The notes under the pieces were generated by a model. That model saw only the letters and a program-made list of their open reading frames with translations, was not told the origin of the DNA and did not search any database. From positions 682,001 through 746,000 of the forward strand of contig OZ244979.1 in the NCBI GenBank assembly GCA_965223095.1: DNA of 64,000 nt, read 5' to 3'. This document shows, one piece after another, positions 1-8,901 of the stretch (its first letter is position 1; each line of letters opens with the position of its first letter). A program made the translations under genes and the position numbers. This stretch comes from J054 sp965223095 (GTDB lineage Bacteria; Pseudomonadota; Gammaproteobacteria; Steroidobacterales; GCA-2729495).

Positions 1-249
1 GCGCTGGAAGCGATTGCGGGCCTGCTCCCGCTGCTGGGCATCCATGGCAAGCCAGCGGGTGGAGCCGTTAGCCAAGCGTTCCTGTTGTGCCGGCGAAAGA
101 TCCGCCCATTTTTCAGCCACGGGCGAAAGTAGCTGTTGTTGCTCAGCGCTCAGGGCATCCCAACTCTCATCTTCTTCCGCGCTAAGCTTGAACGGCGCGA
201 GCAACACTAGTACTAAGCCGATAACAAAAAATTTAGTCTGCATCTTCAT
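1..249 (-). CDS. DUF3106-like secreted protein, C-terminus cut by window edge
   Basis: The gene starts at an ATG at 249 (another ATG at 243) and runs off the left edge. The N-terminus is a signal peptide (MKMQTK, then a hydrophobic stretch ending near LSAEE). It is followed by a Gln/Trp-rich sequence with SPAQQERLANG and DAQQREQARNRFQ, the pattern typical of DUF3106 proteins. It overlaps the end of the preceding small gene by a few bases, so it is probably the last or a late gene of the sigma-factor operon. DUF3106 proteins often lie beside ECF sigma factors; their function is unknown. The family call rests on motif resemblance only. Confidence 0.7.
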   Translation of the reverse strand, partial: MKMQTKFFVIGLVLVLLAPFKLSAEEDESWDALSAEQQQLLSPVAEKWADLSPAQQERLANGSTRWLAMDAQQREQARNRFQR

Positions 250-451
250 CTCTACTCTCCGGTTCCGCCGTCTCGGGCTCCGGTTGCTCATCGACCATGC
301 TTGCGGGCAAAGCATCGAAAAAACTATCCCAATTTTCTTGCTGATCCACGCTGCCTAGAAACTCCAAGAACTCAATATCAGGCAGCTCTTCCGTATAGCC
401 AGGCCACGGTCCCAGCAATAGTCCGCCCGCGACGATCACGACGGCCTTCAT
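233..451 (-). CDS. Small hypothetical protein in the sigma-factor operon
   Basis: This is a 72-residue ORF whose ATG overlaps the stop codon of the preceding gene in an ATGA arrangement, which supports translational coupling. The first 18 or so residues are hydrophobic (MKAVVIVAGGLLLGPWPG), like a signal peptide or single membrane anchor. The rest is strongly acidic (Glu/Asp-rich, ending DEDAD). I recognise no family. Its position between an anti-sigma-like gene and a DUF3106-like gene suggests a part in the same envelope-associated regulatory unit. That is inference from context. Confidence 0.6.
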   Translation of the reverse strand: MKAVVIVAGGLLLGPWPGYTEELPDIEFLEFLGSVDQQENWDSFFDALPASMVDEQPEPETAEPESRDEDAD

Positions 452-849
452 CCGGCCGCAGCCTCCGCGTCAAGAAAATCCTCAGCCGCCAGCCAGCTGA
501 AAAACTCGAGATCTTCCAGCATGTCGAGGTTTTCCTCGGCCAACAGAAGCTCTAAATCGCCAGCGGGCAAGGTTCCGGCATCCGCCATGGCCGGCAACTG
601 CGAAGCGATGTCCGCAGGCTCTGGCAAGTTGCGCCAAATGCCAACGACGATCAACGCTAATGCGGCCGCGCTGGCAAGGGCCCAAGCCGGCCGGAGTCCG
701 CGATTCGGCTGCACCGGCAGTGCATCCAAGGCGGCCTGGCGGGCTCTATTCAACCGCGAGCGCGTTGACGCATCCAAGGAGTCCGTGCCGTCACGCAATA
801 GCTCCGTGGCACGTTTTTCAAACCGAGCAATTTTCTCTTCTTCGCTCAT
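448..849 (-). CDS. Predicted single-pass membrane protein, anti-sigma-like by position (DUF3619-like)
   Basis: This gene encodes about 133 residues from the ATG at 849, chosen because it overlaps the sigma-factor stop codon as ATGA. The N-terminal half is charged and begins MSEEEKIARFEKRATELLRDG. One membrane segment lies near residues 52-72 (AWALASAAALALIVVGIW). The C-terminal half is acidic and Leu-rich. A short cytoplasmic domain, one membrane span and an outer domain directly downstream of an ECF sigma gene is the usual layout of anti-sigma factors. No zinc-binding HxxxCxxC motif is present, so the classical ZAS type is not supported. Similar genes are often labelled DUF3619. Confidence 0.6.
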   Translation of the reverse strand: MSEEEKIARFEKRATELLRDGTDSLDASTRSRLNRARQAALDALPVQPNRGLRPAWALASAAALALIVVGIWRNLPEPADIASQLPAMADAGTLPAGDLELLLAEENLDMLEDLEFFSWLAAEDFLDAEAAAG

Positions 850-1454
850 TCCCAATGATCTCCAAGGGCGTCACGCAAACGATGGACCGCGCGCGAGTAA
901 TGTGTTTTAACGCTGCCTGCAGAACAACCCATGGCGGCAGCGGTTTCAGCAACATCCAAACCTTCTAAACGGCGCAGCAAGAATGCCTGCTGTTGCCGCC
1001 TGGGCAACTCACCCACCGCCTGCTCTAGGGCCGCCAAGGTATCGCCCATGGCAACTTGGCGATCTGGCTCCAGCTGCTGAGCACCCGGGGCCAGCGACCC
1101 GGCATCGGGTACATCTTGATGGTCTCTGGGACTCAACCAGGCGAGCACCCGCCGGCGCACCGTCTGATGCCGCTGATGATCGCGAGTTCGATTGTGCAAA
1201 ATCCGGTAAAACAGCGGTCGCCACTCGCTAACCGGACGATGCGAATAGCTTTTTACTAATCGAATCATCGTGTCTTGCACAATATCCAGCGCATCAGCCT
1301 CGTTACGCACTGCGATTTTCGCCACACGAAAGGCCTGCCCTTCGATTCCCGCGAGGAAACGATCCATGGCCTGGCGCGTTGCTTGGTTCGACTCTTCCAA
1401 TCGGGACACCGGCAGCGAATCCTTTCGCGGGAATTTAATCACACACTCAGCCAT
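846..1454 (-). CDS. ECF-type RNA polymerase sigma factor
   Basis: The protein is about 202 residues, counted from the ATG at 1454 (MAECVIKFPRK). An upstream in-frame extension to 1517 exists but looks non-coding. Sigma region 2 is visible as RVAKIAVRNEADALDIVQDTMIRLVKSY. Region 4 is visible as the helix-turn-helix ELPRRQQQAFLLRRLEGLDVAE followed by AAAMGCSAGSVKTHYSRA. The length and two-domain layout are those of an ECF sigma factor, which directs RNA polymerase to a small regulon and is usually held by a partner anti-sigma. The next gene is a single-span membrane protein suited to that role. The operon is read leftwards, divergent from priA across an AT-rich gap. The stimulus cannot be read from sequence. 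Confidence 0.9.
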   Translation of the reverse strand: MAECVIKFPRKDSLPVSRLEESNQATRQAMDRFLAGIEGQAFRVAKIAVRNEADALDIVQDTMIRLVKSYSHRPVSEWRPLFYRILHNRTRDHQRHQTVRRRVLAWLSPRDHQDVPDAGSLAPGAQQLEPDRQVAMGDTLAALEQAVGELPRRQQQAFLLRRLEGLDVAETAAAMGCSAGSVKTHYSRAVHRLRDALGDHWE

Positions 1455-1573
1455 AAAATACTCGCGGTCTCGGGCGTGAGTGGCCAACAGCCGCCCAGAT
1501 GATGCCCATTCAGGCACTATAACGGGCTGGAGGTCTCACGGTTGACGCCGCTAGTGCGCAAAATTAGGGCCGG

Positions 1574-1778
1574 TTATACACACGGCCTCGAATATCATCC
1601 GTGGCTTAGCTGGCATTCGCTTCTTGCAATGAAGCAAAAACGTATAACTCCTTATAAAATATAAATATTTATGCTTCGGTCAATAATTAACCAGTTTGTC
1701 ATAAATACTAGCGGTATGCGCTCTTTGGCGCGTTTGGCCCACGCTATCCACAGAGTTATCCACAGATTTTGTGGAAAA
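1574..1778. promoter_or_regulatory. Cluster of DnaA-box-like sites with AT-rich stretch, origin-like
   Basis: The non-coding gap between the sigma factor and priA (1455-1813) carries four sequences close to the DnaA box TTATNCACA. They are TTATACACA at 1574-1582, CTATCCACA at 1744-1752, the perfect TTATCCACA at 1756-1764, and TTTTCCACA on the minus strand at 1770-1778. Between the first and the others, about 1630-1715 is strongly AT-rich. Boxes flanking an AT-rich unwinding region is how bacterial origins are built, but it could equally be a DnaA-controlled priA promoter. No dnaA, dnaN or gidA gene is in view. Treat it as a candidate only. Confidence 0.45.
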
Positions 1779-1813
1779 CCGGAATTCTTACGGCCACGGT
1801 TTGTTGTCAATCC

Positions 1814-4012
1814 GTGAGCGGCCAAACCAAAATATTGAGAGTCGCCATAGACGCGCCCTTAATGCGGCTATTCGACTACCTGGCACCCGAAAATTGCGAC
1901 TCGGAACCCCGCGCCGGCCAGCGCGTGCAAGTGCCGTTCGGCAAGAGCAAACGGACAGCTGTGATTGCGAACTTAGCCAAGGACTCACCAATACCACGTG
2001 GCAAATTGCGCCGGGCCGAAAAGATCATTGATCCGGAACCGCTACTGGATACTGCCTTGCTGGAGTTGCTGAATTGGACCGCCGCTTACTATCAGCATCC
2101 CATCGGTGAGGTTTACGCAACCGCGCTGCCGGTATTGCTGCGCCAAGGTAAAGATCCGGCCGGTCCGGCCACGCGCTGGTTTCTGACCCCCGAAGGTCTG
2201 CGCACCGAACTGGAGGCTTTGCGACGCCGCGCGCCCTTACAAGCGAGGGTGTTGTCGGCCATGCATGAAAATTCCGGGAGCATCAGGCATGCAGCGCTGG
2301 ATCTAAACGCGGCGCAATGGCGGGGTGCGGTTCGCGGCCTCACGGCAAAGGGCTTGATAGAACGCCGTGTGGTGGATACCCACGAGCAAGCGGTAAGCCC
2401 CGCCGCCGCGCCCCAACTCACGAACGAGCAAACGGCCGCCGCGGCGTCAATTCGCGAATCTCAGAACTTCGCGGCTTTCTTGCTAGCGGGCGTGACGGGC
2501 AGCGGGAAAACCGAGGTATATCTCGAGTGTATCGCGGCGCAAATCGCGGCCGGTAAACAGTCTTTGGTGCTGGTACCCGAAATTGGACTCACGCCACAGC
2601 TGGTCAGCCGTTTTAGGCGGCGCCTGGGTGTTGCCATTGCCGTGCTGCATTCCGGCCTGAACCCGAGCGAAAGGCTACAAGCCTGGTGTGCAGCGCAACG
2701 GGGATCAGCCTTAGTAGTCGTCGGCACACGCTCCGCCGTGTTTACACCCTTAGCCAGGCCGGGTTTGCTAGTCGTTGACGAAGAGCACGACGCCTCGCTT
2801 AAACAACAGGATGGCTTGCGCTATTCCGCGCGCGATCTTGGAGTATGGCGGGCAAAGCAGCTGGGTATTCCAATCATTCTCGGCTCAGCGACACCGTCGT
2901 TTGAGTCCCTGGACAATGCTGACAATGGCCGCTATCAGCAACTGCAGTTACAGCAGCGCCCTGGCGATGCGCGGCAACCCCAGGTGCAGATTATTGACTT
3001 GCAAAAGCATCCGGCGCGGGACGGGCTGAGCGAGCCTCTATTGGCTGCCGTTCAACGGCATCTGCAAGATGACGGCCAAGTACTTATTTACTTAAACCGG
3101 CGAGGCTACTCGCCCAGCCTGATGTGTACGACTTGCGGACAGGTCGCCGAGTGCCAGCGTTGCGATGCCCGGATGGTTTATCACCGGCACCGCGGGCGAC
3201 TGATCTGTCATCACTGTGGCGCGGAACGTCCGGCCGCGGGCAGCTGCAAAGATTGCAAAACGTCCCTTTTTCCCATCGGCCAAGGCACGGAGCGGCTGGA
3301 AACAGCCCTAGGCGAGTTGTTCCCCGACTTTCCCCTAGTTCGTATCGATCGTGATACCACCCGCCGTAAGGGAGAAATCGCACGTCGCTTGGAATTAGTG
3401 CGTTCGGGCGAAGCTCGCTTAGTTTTGGGTACGCAGATGTTGACCAAGGGTCACGATTTTCCAAACGTCACCTTGGTCGGCGTCATCGATGCGGATCAAG
3501 GCTTGTTCGGCACGGACTTTCGTAGCAGTGAACGATTAGCCCAATCCTTTGTGCAAGTTGCCGGCCGCGCTGGACGCGCGGATCGTCCCGGCGAAGTGTT
3601 GATTCAGAGCTTGTTCCCGCAACATCCCTTGTTGCAACGCCTGCTGCGCGAGGGTTACGCGGCGTTTGCGCAAGATGCCCTCAGTAAGCGGCGGGAAGCG
3701 GGCTGGCCGCCGTTTGGCTATCTGGCCCTGTTACGCGCCGAAGCGGCGCAGCGTGACGCCGTGTTCGAGTTTCTTACGCAAGCGCGGGAATTGGCCATGC
3801 CGAACACCAAAGCAGACATTCAATTGTTGGGGCCCGCGCCGGCTCCCATGGAACGTCGTGCCGGTCGCTACCGCGGACAGTTGTTGATTCGCGCCTCGCT
3901 GCGCAGTAGCTTGCAACAACTGCTCCAGCCCTGGCGTTTGGATTTGGAGACCTTGCCGCACAAACGTCGGGTGCGCTGGTCTTTGGACATCGATCCCGTG
4001 GAACTTTTTTAG
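1814..4012 (+). CDS. priA: Primosomal protein N' (replication-restart helicase PriA)
   Basis: PriA is a 3'-to-5' DNA helicase that recognises stalled forks and reloads the replicative helicase. The GTG at 1814 gives 732 residues and places KILRVAIDAPL where family members begin; a TTG at 1769 would overlap the DnaA-like boxes and adds an unlikely leader. The N-terminal DNA-binding domain is followed by Walker A (GVTGSGKTEVYL, near residue 226) and the DEEHD Walker B near 321. Zinc-binding cysteine pairs begin at CTTCGQVAECQRC near 437 and continue in ICHHCG and SCKDC. The helicase C-terminal motif GTQMLTKGHDFPNV and the QVAGRAGRAD motif are intact. argS follows 45 bp downstream on the same strand, as in many gammaproteobacteria. 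Confidence 0.97.
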   Translation: MSGQTKILRVAIDAPLMRLFDYLAPENCDSEPRAGQRVQVPFGKSKRTAVIANLAKDSPIPRGKLRRAEKIIDPEPLLDTALLELLNWTAAYYQHPIGEVYATALPVLLRQGKDPAGPATRWFLTPEGLRTELEALRRRAPLQARVLSAMHENSGSIRHAALDLNAAQWRGAVRGLTAKGLIERRVVDTHEQAVSPAAAPQLTNEQTAAAASIRESQNFAAFLLAGVTGSGKTEVYLECIAAQIAAGKQSLVLVPEIGLTPQLVSRFRRRLGVAIAVLHSGLNPSERLQAWCAAQRGSALVVVGTRSAVFTPLARPGLLVVDEEHDASLKQQDGLRYSARDLGVWRAKQLGIPIILGSATPSFESLDNADNGRYQQLQLQQRPGDARQPQVQIIDLQKHPARDGLSEPLLAAVQRHLQDDGQVLIYLNRRGYSPSLMCTTCGQVAECQRCDARMVYHRHRGRLICHHCGAERPAAGSCKDCKTSLFPIGQGTERLETALGELFPDFPLVRIDRDTTRRKGEIARRLELVRSGEARLVLGTQMLTKGHDFPNVTLVGVIDADQGLFGTDFRSSERLAQSFVQVAGRAGRADRPGEVLIQSLFPQHPLLQRLLREGYAAFAQDALSKRREAGWPPFGYLALLRAEAAQRDAVFEFLTQARELAMPNTKADIQLLGPAPAPMERRAGRYRGQLLIRASLRSSLQQLLQPWRLDLETLPHKRRVRWSLDIDPVELF

Positions 4013-4057
4013 TCGCGCCGGCTGCTAGAATGCATCGTTTCAAAAAACCCGCCCGCC

Positions 4058-5812
4058 GTGAAACAACAACTCGAAACACTGCTCACCAATGCCCTAGCGC
4101 AACTCCCCGGTGCCGCCGATGCGGCCGCCGCGGCTGCGATCCGGGTAGAGATTGAGCGCACCCGCGACCCGCAGCATGGGGATTTTTCCAGCAATGTTGC
4201 CATGCAGTTAGCCCGCACACTGCGACAGAAACCACGCGATATCGCCACCGCTCTCGTCGCCGGCCTGGCGCCCTCGGATCTGGTCACGGAAGTCAATATC
4301 GCTGGCCCGGGCTTCATCAATTTTCGCCTAAGTTCAGCGGCTTTTGGCGCCGAATTGTTCCGTATTGTTGATCGAGGTGAGGCCTATGGTCATAGCGATA
4401 TGGGCCAGGGCGAGAAAGTACTGGTGGAGTTCGTGTCGGCAAATCCCACCGGTCCGCTGCACGTGGGCCACGGTAGACATGCAGCCTACGGCGCCAGTGT
4501 TTCGAATCTACTCGCGGCCACGGGTCACCAGGTGCATCGTGAGTACTATGTGAACGACGCTGGGCGGCAGATGGATATTCTGGCACTCAGTCTTTGGCTC
4601 AGGATGTACGAGCTGCGCGGAGAGAATATTCCCTTTCCGAGCGGTGCCTACCGGGGCGACTATGTGCTTGAGATCGCGAAAAGGGCCCTAGCCAACATCG
4701 ATGAGGCACTGCTGCCCGTACAGGCCGGGCTATTTGATGATTTGCCAGCGGACGAACAGGATACCGCCGATGCGCGGCTGGATGAATTAATTGCGCGCGC
4801 GCGACAGAATCTAGGCGAAGCAGGGTTTCAGCGCGTGCTTAACATCGCGGCGGAGGCCATTGTCGAAGACATTCGCGATGACCTGGCAGAGTTTGGCGTA
4901 ATTTATGACGAATGGTTTTCAGAACGCAGTCTGATGGACAGCGGCGCGATAGACCGTGCGCTTAAGCGGGTTAAAAATAGCGGGCACACTTATTTGAAAG
5001 ACGGCGCCACTTGGTTTAAGGCCACGGCCTTCGATGATGAAAAAGACCGCGTGGTAATCCGCGAAAATGGCCGGACGACCTACTTTGCCTCGGACATCGC
5101 CTATCACTTGCAAAAACGCGAACGCGGCTTTGCCCGTCTCATAGACATTCTGGGTTCGGACCATCACGGCTATGTTGCCCGCGTGCGCGCGGGACTCTCG
5201 GCCATGGATGAGCCTGCCGAGTGTCTAGAAGTGAAACTGATGCAGTTCGTGGTGCTGTACCGGGGCAAAGAAAAAGTGCAGATGTCCACGCGCTCCGGCG
5301 AATTCGTCACCCTGCGCAAGCTACGCGAAGAAGTCGGCAACGACGCCGCGCGACTGTTTTTTGTGTCGCGATCGAACGACCAGCACTTGGATTTTGACCT
5401 CGAGCTGGCCAAGTCACGCTCCAATGAAAACCCCGTCTATTACATTCAATATGCCCACGCCCGGATTTGCAGCGTGCTACGTGAACTCAAAGAACGCGAG
5501 TTGACCTGGGATCGTGAGCTGGCCGTGACAGCTTTGGATCAGTTAACCCAAACCCAGGAACAAAACCTTATTCAAGTGCTCTGCAGGTATCCCGAAATCA
5601 TCGCTTTGAGTGCGCGGCAACGGGCACCGCAACATTTGGTGCACTATCTGCGGGAAGTGGCCCAACATCTGCATACTTATTACAACGCCCATCGTTTTAT
5701 CGTCGATGACGAAAAATTGCGCAGTGCCAGGCTGTTATTGATTTTGGCCACACGCCAGGTCTTGCGCAATGGCTTATCCATGGTCGGCGTGTCGGCGCCC
5801 GATTCCATGTAG
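4058..5812 (+). CDS. argS: Arginyl-tRNA synthetase
   Basis: This class I synthetase attaches arginine to tRNA-Arg. It is 584 residues from a GTG start, close to the usual length. The N-terminal additional domain is followed by the ATP-binding HIGH-type motif HVGHGRHAAYG near residue 133 within the conserved block EFVSANPTGPLHVGH. The second signature is VQMSTRSGEF near residue 407, the degenerate KMSKS form normal for ArgRS. The C-terminal anticodon-binding helices end in VLRNGLSMVGVSAPDSM, typical of the family. The stop codon at 5810-5812 is followed directly by the next gene's ATG, so the two are almost certainly cotranscribed. No defect is visible. Confidence 0.98.
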   Translation: MKQQLETLLTNALAQLPGAADAAAAAAIRVEIERTRDPQHGDFSSNVAMQLARTLRQKPRDIATALVAGLAPSDLVTEVNIAGPGFINFRLSSAAFGAELFRIVDRGEAYGHSDMGQGEKVLVEFVSANPTGPLHVGHGRHAAYGASVSNLLAATGHQVHREYYVNDAGRQMDILALSLWLRMYELRGENIPFPSGAYRGDYVLEIAKRALANIDEALLPVQAGLFDDLPADEQDTADARLDELIARARQNLGEAGFQRVLNIAAEAIVEDIRDDLAEFGVIYDEWFSERSLMDSGAIDRALKRVKNSGHTYLKDGATWFKATAFDDEKDRVVIRENGRTTYFASDIAYHLQKRERGFARLIDILGSDHHGYVARVRAGLSAMDEPAECLEVKLMQFVVLYRGKEKVQMSTRSGEFVTLRKLREEVGNDAARLFFVSRSNDQHLDFDLELAKSRSNENPVYYIQYAHARICSVLRELKERELTWDRELAVTALDQLTQTQEQNLIQVLCRYPEIIALSARQRAPQHLVHYLREVAQHLHTYYNAHRFIVDDEKLRSARLLLILATRQVLRNGLSMVGVSAPDSM

Positions 5813-6400
5813 ATGGCCAAAAAGAAGCGCAAAACGACCCGCAAACGTAAAAAGGCACAAAGGCGTAAGCAAAGCCCACCCTTACCGGGTTGGATATGGA
5901 TGTTATTCGGCCTGACGGTGGGCCTAGCCGTAGCGGCGGCGATCTATGTGAATGACCGCAGCCCTCAACGGCCGGAAGATGCCGCCCTGGTTGCACCATC
6001 GGCTCCACCCGCCCGGCCGCCGCCGGCTGATAACGCCGAGACCGAACCAAAGCCCGTTAAGGAATCTTTTCAGTTTTACGAATTGTTACCGTCTTTCGAG
6101 GTGGTCATTCCCGAAGAAGACTTGGAAGCGCGGCCCGATGTACAAGCCGAAGCCGTCACCTCACCCGGTGCCTATGTGCTGCAGGCCGGTTCATTTTCAG
6201 CCCACGCCGATGCCGATCGAATGAAAGCCAAATTGGCACTACTTGGCATTGTCTCGCGCATCCAAAAGGTCAGCATCGATGACAAAGCATTTCATCGTGT
6301 GCGCATTGGCCCCGTCAAAGATCTAACACGTCTAAATGAACTCCGTGGACAACTTCGCGATGCCAAAGTTGAAATCATGGTGATTCGGATCGCGGAGTGA
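5813..6400 (+). CDS. SPOR-domain cell-division protein (FtsN-like)
   Basis: This is a 195-residue bitopic membrane protein. Residues 1-20 are almost all Lys/Arg, residues about 25-46 form one membrane span (WIWMLFGLTVGLAVAAAIYV), and a Pro/Ala-rich linker leads to a C-terminal SPOR domain from about 118. SPOR domains bind denuded septal peptidoglycan glycan strands; FtsN-type proteins use them to localise to the division site. The domain is recognisable by YVLQAGSFSAHADADRMKAKL and by FHRVRIGPV. A SPOR protein just downstream of argS is the standard position in Pseudomonas and relatives. It is shorter than E. coli FtsN and lacks an obvious essential-peptide match, so I call it FtsN-like only. 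Confidence 0.9.
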   Translation: MAKKKRKTTRKRKKAQRRKQSPPLPGWIWMLFGLTVGLAVAAAIYVNDRSPQRPEDAALVAPSAPPARPPPADNAETEPKPVKESFQFYELLPSFEVVIPEEDLEARPDVQAEAVTSPGAYVLQAGSFSAHADADRMKAKLALLGIVSRIQKVSIDDKAFHRVRIGPVKDLTRLNELRGQLRDAKVEIMVIRIAE

Positions 6401-6474
6401 ATGCATGGTCGTCTGTGAATCCGCGACATTCTCGTGGGCTATTCGCATAGACAGTCACTCTGCACAATGAGCTA

Positions 6475-7551
6475 ATGTCAGCGATACTGCCGCTATTCGA
6501 AAAATTCCCAGGTCTTGAAGATCAATTGGCGCACACAAGACTGGCGGAACTGCCCACCCCACTAGAAACCGCAACGCAAGCAAGTACCAGTTGGAATCTA
6601 GACTCACTGCTAATTAAGCGCGACGATCTTTCATCGACGCTTTATGGTGGCAATAAAATTCGCAAGCTTGAATTCGCCCTGGCCCATGCCCGCGACAACG
6701 GCTGTGATGCTGTGCTCACCTTCGGTGCCGTGGGCTCCAACCACGTGCTCGCCACTTCAATTTTCGCTCAACAGTTGGGTCTGGAATGTCACGCGGTCCT
6801 AACGCCGCAACCGCCGAGCGAGAAAGTGGCGAGAACTTTGCGCTATCACGCCCATTTGCAAACCAAGCTTTATCCCGCAAAGGATATGAGTAGCGTTCGT
6901 GAGCAAACTGAATGGGTTCTCGACCAACATCCGGGTGGCCGGAAAAGGATTTATCAATTGCCCTGGGGCGGATCCTCCTGGCGCGGCACCGTCGGTTTTA
7001 TCAATGCTGCATTGGAGCTGGCACAGCAGTTGGGCAACGCGGTCCCGGATCTAATCTACGTGGCAACAGGCACCATGGGTACCAGCATCGGGCTGGCCAT
7101 GGGCTTGCGATTGCTGGCTTGGCCAACCAGACTGGTTGCCGTGCGCGTTGTCCCGCAACCAGTCATGACGCCGGCGTATTTCGAACGGCTTTATCGCGAA
7201 ACCAATACCGAGCTGCATGCGCGCGATGCATCGTTCCCGCTGATCGATGACCCCAGTGCTAATGTTGCCGCTCGCGACGAGTTTTTTGGTGAGGGCTATG
7301 CCATCCCAACCGACAGTACACTAGAGGCGGTGGAACTCGGGAAAAGCATGCTGGGCCTAGACTTGGAAACCACTTATACGGGCAAAGCGCTGGCAGCGCT
7401 CGTGCATGATGAACGGACCGGACAACTAGCCGGCAAAAAAGTATTGTTTTGGAATACCTATAACTCGCGCGACTACCCTGGGCCGGTGGCGGATTGCTCA
7501 ACTGACGCTTTGCCGGCATCGCTAGACGAGTATTTTGTCGAATCAAGGTAG
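6475..7551 (+). CDS. PLP-dependent D-cysteine desulfhydrase / ACC-deaminase family enzyme
   Basis: The protein is 358 residues and resembles the fold-type II PLP enzymes that include D-cysteine desulfhydrase and 1-aminocyclopropane-1-carboxylate deaminase. The PLP lysine is Lys61 in YGGNKIRKLEF. The conserved start LPTPLE and LLIKRDDLSS precede it, FGAVGSNHVLATS follows, and the phosphate-binding loop is TGTMGTSIGLAMGL. It probably performs beta-elimination or deamination of a small D-amino acid or analogue, but substrate cannot be assigned from these motifs. It stands alone between the SPOR gene and nhaA, 74 bp after the former, with no clear shared function. No terminator is visible on either side. 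Confidence 0.85.
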   Translation: MSAILPLFEKFPGLEDQLAHTRLAELPTPLETATQASTSWNLDSLLIKRDDLSSTLYGGNKIRKLEFALAHARDNGCDAVLTFGAVGSNHVLATSIFAQQLGLECHAVLTPQPPSEKVARTLRYHAHLQTKLYPAKDMSSVREQTEWVLDQHPGGRKRIYQLPWGGSSWRGTVGFINAALELAQQLGNAVPDLIYVATGTMGTSIGLAMGLRLLAWPTRLVAVRVVPQPVMTPAYFERLYRETNTELHARDASFPLIDDPSANVAARDEFFGEGYAIPTDSTLEAVELGKSMLGLDLETTYTGKALAALVHDERTGQLAGKKVLFWNTYNSRDYPGPVADCSTDALPASLDEYFVESR

Positions 7552-7662
7552 ATGGCGCCGGGCTTACGAGTCTAGTTTCAGCTTTCTAACGAATATACTT
7601 AGTGATGAACGAAACCAGCGCCTTGCACCCGACTTATTCGGGCGCTTAACACGGGAAACAAA

Positions 7663-8865
7663 GTGAACTATCCGGAAAAGCTCGCGCCCGTTACGAATAC
7701 GGTCCGAGACTTCATGAGGCTCGAATCGGCTGCGGGCATCTTGCTGCTTGCGGCGGCCATCGTCGCCATGGTCATGGCCAATTCGCCACTAGCGAACTTG
7801 TATGCCGCGCTGTTGGATACGACCCTTGCGGTGCAAATTGGCGCTCTAAAAATTAGCAAACCACTATTGCTGTGGATCAACGATGGATTGATGGCGGTCT
7901 TTTTCTTTTTGATTGGCCTGGAAATAAAGCGCGAAGTCATGGAAGGAGAACTTTCATCCTTTGCGCAAATTGTACTCCCCGGACTCGGCGCTCTTGGCGG
8001 CATGCTTGTTCCGGCCGGCATCTATGCGGCACTAAACTGGGGTAATTCGGTGGCCCTGGATGGTTGGGCCATTGCCGTGGCGACAGATATCGCTTTTGCG
8101 CTAGCCTTGTTGGGAGTTTTCGGCCGACGCGTGCCGATTCCACTAAAGATATTCTTACTGACCCTGGCCATCTTCGATGACTTGGCCGCCATTATTATTA
8201 TCGCTTTGTTCTACTCTGGCGATCTATCGCTACTCTCGCTGTCCATTGGCCTGGCAACTCTGCTGGTAGCTATCACCATGAACCGACTGGGCGTCACGCG
8301 CACGTCAAGCTACCTCTTATTAGGCATCGTACTTTGGATTGCGGTGTTGAAATCCGGGGTGCATGCGACCCTGGCTGGCGTGCTGATCGCGTTTTGCATT
8401 CCGATGCAAGATAAGGCTGGCAATTCGCCCCTCAGAAATATTGAACATGATCTACACACGCCCGTCGCCTTTGTGATCTTGCCAATTTTCGCCCTCGCCA
8501 ACGCGGGCTTGTCCTTAGCGGGACTATCCCTGCAAGATGTAAGCAATCCGGTTACGCTGGGAGTCATATCGGGGCTGACGATCGGTAAACCCGCGGGCAT
8601 CATGCTCTTCGTCGGCGTGGGTATCGCCTTAGGCATGGCAAAGTTGCCCCGCGGTGTGACTTGGCCTCAGATCCTGGGCGTATCCTTCGCCTGTGGCATC
8701 GGCTTCACCATGAGTTTGTTCATTGCCGGACTGGCGTTTGAACACGGCAGCGGCGAATATTTTCGCGGCGATCGCCTAGGCATATTGATCGGATCCATTG
8801 CCTCGGCCCTTGCTGCTTGGATCTTGTTGCAGATTTTTTTACCCAAGCACGCCACAGATCAGTAG
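7663..8865 (+). CDS. nhaA: Na+/H+ antiporter NhaA
   Basis: NhaA exports sodium in exchange for protons across the inner membrane and maintains pH and sodium balance. The gene has a GTG start and encodes 400 residues, close to the usual length. There are about twelve hydrophobic segments. The catalytic aspartates are present: Asp142 in AVATDIAFALALLG (equivalent to E. coli Asp133) and Asp172-Asp173 in AIFDDLAAIIII (Asp163-Asp164). The half-helix region GKPAGIMLFVGVG is also conserved. The gene is convergent with the SPFH gene, with only 36 bp between them. The antiporter fits a saline habitat but does not prove one. Confidence 0.97.
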   Translation: MNYPEKLAPVTNTVRDFMRLESAAGILLLAAAIVAMVMANSPLANLYAALLDTTLAVQIGALKISKPLLLWINDGLMAVFFFLIGLEIKREVMEGELSSFAQIVLPGLGALGGMLVPAGIYAALNWGNSVALDGWAIAVATDIAFALALLGVFGRRVPIPLKIFLLTLAIFDDLAAIIIIALFYSGDLSLLSLSIGLATLLVAITMNRLGVTRTSSYLLLGIVLWIAVLKSGVHATLAGVLIAFCIPMQDKAGNSPLRNIEHDLHTPVAFVILPIFALANAGLSLAGLSLQDVSNPVTLGVISGLTIGKPAGIMLFVGVGIALGMAKLPRGVTWPQILGVSFACGIGFTMSLFIAGLAFEHGSGEYFRGDRLGILIGSIASALAAWILLQIFLPKHATDQ

Positions 8866-8901
8866 GCGACGTTTTTCATGCGCGTTTACAGCGCTTGGTG
8901 T

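Noticed and set aside
1769..1813. TTG start for priA adding 15 residues
   Set aside because: The extra residues do not resemble the family, and the GTG at 1814 gives the usual length and start. The region overlaps DnaA-like boxes.
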